Below are positions 61,921 through 64,000 of a stretch of DNA of 64,000 bases, in pieces (position 1 is the stretch's first letter; every line of letters begins with the position of its first letter). The notes below the pieces were generated by a model. The model had not been told where the DNA came from. It saw nothing but the letters and a program-made list of their open reading frames with translations, and ran no database searches. The stretch is from Segatella oris. GTDB lineage: Bacteria > Bacteroidota > Bacteroidia > Bacteroidales > Bacteroidaceae. The DNA is taken from positions 248,001-312,000 of the forward strand of contig NZ_LR134384.1 of assembly GCF_900637655.1 (NCBI RefSeq), read 5' to 3'. Made by a program: the position numbers and the translations under genes.

Positions 61921-62020
61921 TTGACAAGCATTGAAATTAGAGATATCTTTGCAATGTGTTTTTCATAGTATTAGATTTAAGGTTAACAAAGGTTGGGACT
62001 CGGCGGAGCCCCTTTTTTTA
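61921..62020 (+). ncRNA. Putative short stand-alone RNA with its own promoter and terminator
   Basis: TTG (61921-61923) and TATCTTTG (61944-61951) are 20 bases apart. The predicted RNA (start near 61957) contains TTTTTCATAGTATTAGATTT and AAGGTTAACAAAGG, then the hairpin GGGACTC/GAGCCC (61995-62011, tetraloop GGCG) and a run of seven T. No ORF is present. The 5' part seems familiar to me as a recurrent Bacteroidetes leader sequence, but I cannot name it. It could be a small RNA or a prematurely terminated leader. Confidence 0.65.
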
Positions 62021-62098
62021 TGCAAGTCAGTTTCAACCGTTTCTATACAGAAAAAACAAGTCCATTGAGATTTATCTTTATTATAATCAGCGGGTTCC

Positions 62099-62271
62099 TG
62101 TGGCTTAGAAAGCCACAGCACTGTTAGTAATGTGGAATGTTTAATGAGGAATGTTGAATTGTATTTAATGCATAATGCACAATTCATAATGCATAATTAC
62201 GAAGTGAGTTATAACTAATTTCCTTGCAAGTTTAAGCTCCCCTCCCTTGGGGAGGGGTCGGGGGTGGGTAT
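62099..62271 (+). repeat. Composite repeat island: hairpin, one 66-base unit, one 44-base unit
   Basis: CTGTGGCTT/AAGCCACAG with loop AGA opens it, followed by one AT-rich unit (TAATGCATAATGC at 62166), ATTACGAAGTGAGTTATAAC and one GC-rich unit (CTCCCCTCCCTTGGGGAGG near 62236). Part order is the same as at 46503-47147, with fewer copies. Confidence 0.8.
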
Positions 62272-62279
62272 CTATTAAA

Positions 62280-62660
62280 TTCTTTTACAAATGCTTTCGC
62301 AGGAAGGGGCGTGCTGAGAAGCAAAAGCATTGCGGTCGGAAATACGCGAGTTTTGGGCCTACTTGCAACGCATTGACTATGAGGATATTATGAAAAACGA
62401 GGCAAAATACAGTGTAAAATCATGGCAAAAAGCGTTGCAATCTGCGTCATTTTAGCGTCCAAAATGAGGTAAAACGCACGCTGAAATGACGCAGATGAGC
62501 CTGTAAGTTGATGCAGATGAGCGTGTAAGTTGACGCAGATTGCGAGATAACAAGCCATAAATGATGAAACAAAAGCCGTTTTCAGCCTCTGTAACTCGCT
62601 GAAAACGGCTTTCCAATTTCTATTTCGAAGATTTTCAAAGTGCCTTTTTAACGCACTCTT
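62280..62660 (-). repeat. Dispersed intergenic element with 22-base-period array, locus 8
   Basis: Units start at 62443 (TGCGTCA), 62465 (TGAGGTA), 62487 (TGACGCA), 62509 (TGATGCA) and 62531 (TGACGCA). The units at 62487 and 62509 are almost identical over all 22 bases, the clearest sign of duplication. The left block AATACGCGAGTTTTG (about 62341) matches other copies. The hairpin AAAGCCGTTTTCAG/CTGAAAACGGCTTT (about 62573-62613) near the right end may end transcripts on either strand. Confidence 0.88.
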
Positions 62661-62695
62661 TTTTTACATTTTCGTTTTCAAAAAAGGCTTTTTAT

Positions 62696-64000
62696 TTACC
62701 TTGGAATACGCTTTAAGCTATCTTCAATCTCCTCATCACTCAAACTATAATTGCGCAGATCGCCATTGATATAGCTGTCGTAGCTCGGCATATCTATCAG
62801 TCCATGGCCGCTAAGACAGAAGAGAATAACAGGCGACTTGCCCTCTTCGGTGGCCTTTTTAGCCTCACGAATGGTCGCCGCTATAGCGTGACAGCTCTCC
62901 GGAGCAGGGATAATTCCCTCGGTTTGTGCAAAGAGAAGGCCTGCTTGGAACGACTCCAACTGCGGAATATCAACGCCGTGCATATAGCCATCTTTGATGA
63001 GTTGCGAGATAATCACACCTGCACCGTGGTAGCGAAGACCGCCTGCATGGATGTTGGCGGGCTTGAAATCATGCCCCAATGTGTACATCGGAAGCAATGG
63101 CGTATAACCTGCTTCATCCCCGAAGTCATATTCAAACTTACCGCGAGTAAGCTTCGGACAACTCGCAGGTTCAGCTGCAATGAACTCGGTATTTGCATGA
63201 CTTCTGTCAAAAAGATGGCGCATAAAGGGGAATGCAATGCCTCCAAAATTACTGCCACCTCCAAAACATGCTATCACTTTATCAGGGTATTCACCAGCCA
63301 TTTCCATCTGCTTTTCAGCCTCAAGACCAATCACTGTCTGATGCAATCCCACATGATTGAGCACCGAACCAAGCGTATATTTACAGCCAGGAGTAGTCGT
63401 TGCAAGTTCTATGGCCTCTGAAATTGCCGTGCCTAATGTACCGGGATAATTCGGTTCTCGCGTGATGATATTCTTTCCCGCGCGTGTAGACATTGACGGA
63501 GAACCCTCGACTGTGGCCCCAAACGTACGCATGGCTATCGAGCGATAAGGCTTTTGTTGCAATGTAATCTTCACCTGATAGACGGCTGCTTCAAGCCCAT
63601 AGAGTTTGGCTGCATAGCTTAATGCCATGCCCCACTGACCTGCTCCGGTCTCTGTGGTCACGTTGGTATCACCCTCTTCTTTACAGTAATAACACTGCGG
63701 AATGGCCGAATTTATCTTGTGAGAACCTAAAGGATTGGTGCTCTCATTCTTGAAATAGATGTGCGCAGTGGTGCCCAAAGCCTTCTCAAGTGCATAGGCA
63801 CGCACGAGCGGAGTGGCTCTGTAATAGGTGTATTTCTCACGAACTTCCTCGGGAATCTCTATCCATGAGTTCACAGTATCAAGCTCCTGCTTTGAACACT
63901 CCTTACTGAAGATGTGGCTAAGGTCGTCAGGAGAGAGGGGCTTTCGCGTTTTCGGATGCAGCGGTGGCAATGGTTTTGTGGGCATATCTGCCTGTATATT
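62696..64000 (-). CDS. TrpB2-type tryptophan synthase beta-like PLP enzyme (N-terminus cut by window edge)
   Basis: The frame is open to base 64000: NIQAD precedes MPTKPLPPLHP, and family members carry about 20 further residues, so the ATG at 63985 is internal and the true start lies outside. The PLP lysine is in NPLGSHKINSA, followed by TTETGAGQWGMALSYAAK and the phosphate-binding CFGGGSNFGGIAF; GLRYHGAGVIISQLI is typical of the TrpB2 group. TrpB2 enzymes make tryptophan from indole and serine, often without TrpA. No other trp gene is in view. Confidence 0.93.
   Translation of the reverse strand, partial: NIQADMPTKPLPPLHPKTRKPLSPDDLSHIFSKECSKQELDTVNSWIEIPEEVREKYTYYRATPLVRAYALEKALGTTAHIYFKNESTNPLGSHKINSAIPQCYYCKEEGDTNVTTETGAGQWGMALSYAAKLYGLEAAVYQVKITLQQKPYRSIAMRTFGATVEGSPSMSTRAGKNIITREPNYPGTLGTAISEAIELATTTPGCKYTLGSVLNHVGLHQTVIGLEAEKQMEMAGEYPDKVIACFGGGSNFGGIAFPFMRHLFDRSHANTEFIAAEPASCPKLTRGKFEYDFGDEAGYTPLLPMYTLGHDFKPANIHAGGLRYHGAGVIISQLIKDGYMHGVDIPQLESFQAGLLFAQTEGIIPAPESCHAIAATIREAKKATEEGKSPVILFCLSGHGLIDMPSYDSYINGDLRNYSLSDEEIEDSLKRIPR

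Noticed and set aside
62696..63985. TrpB2 gene starting at the ATG at 63985
   Set aside because: The frame continues to the window edge with the conserved NIQAD sequence, so this ATG is internal.

Overview
The window reads as chromosomal DNA of a Bacteroidales bacterium, most probably Prevotella or a close relative. The evidence is the recurrent Bacteroidetes promoter form (a TTG about 20 bases before TAnnTTTG), many SPII lipoproteins, a HmuY/TonB-receptor haem locus, a BspA-type leucine-rich-repeat protein with a Prevotella-like C-terminal tail, a tmRNA encoding the tag GENNYALAA, and housekeeping proteins of Bacteroidetes type. No prophage, plasmid, IS transposase or CRISPR array was seen.

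Layout. 1-5144: an operon of surface lipoproteins (a DUF4856/imelysin-like protein, a carbohydrate-binding-like/Fn3 protein, an Ig-like lipoprotein) and a BspA-like LRR protein. 5299-5695: ssrA (tmRNA). 6359-7758: a membrane-anchored winged-helix regulator and a membrane protein. 8031-14720: a haem-uptake locus (LRR lipoprotein, calycin-like protein, lipoprotein, TonB receptor, HmuY, membrane protein). 14793-18385: glycerate kinase, a secreted Gly/Asn-rich protein, a phosphatase and a DUF308 protein. 19198-23545: etfB-etfA-acyl-CoA dehydrogenase, split by a DUF559 nuclease gene framed by inverted repeats. 24454-27719: MacAB-type efflux. 27854-30337: pepD and a flippase-like protein. 31381-35896: MATE exporter, a 25-residue membrane peptide gene, rsmA, fRMsr, frr, rsgA. 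36631-38630: ECF sigma, membrane anti-sigma candidate and a plug-like protein. 39483-44185: polysaccharide export protein, Wzz and TerC. 44285-46306: GH127. 47727-50499: fabI, patatin, an HMA-AraC regulator and two tRNAs. 50647-61652: aminopeptidase P, mdh, PBP4, HD protein, helicase, mutY, HIT and greA. 62696 to the end: TrpB2-type synthase running off the window.

The most unusual content is intergenic. Eight separate intergenic stretches carry the motif TGAYGCA (or its complement TGCRTCA) repeated at an exact 22-base period, 3 to 6 units each; seven of these sit inside a longer diverged element of about 300-420 bp that occurs in both orientations. Three of these lie beside composite repeat islands made of a small hairpin, 66-base AT-rich units (66 = 3 x 22) and 44-base GC-rich palindromic units (nine in tandem at 46750-47147). 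A related GC-rich palindrome frames the DUF559 gene as a perfect 26-base inverted repeat. These may be parts of one repeat/mobility or DNA-organising system; that is inference from layout, not demonstrated.

Functionally the window mixes envelope biogenesis, nutrient capture at the surface (haem, glycans), fatty-acid/electron-transfer metabolism and translation housekeeping. Functions are assigned from motifs read by eye; no database search was possible.
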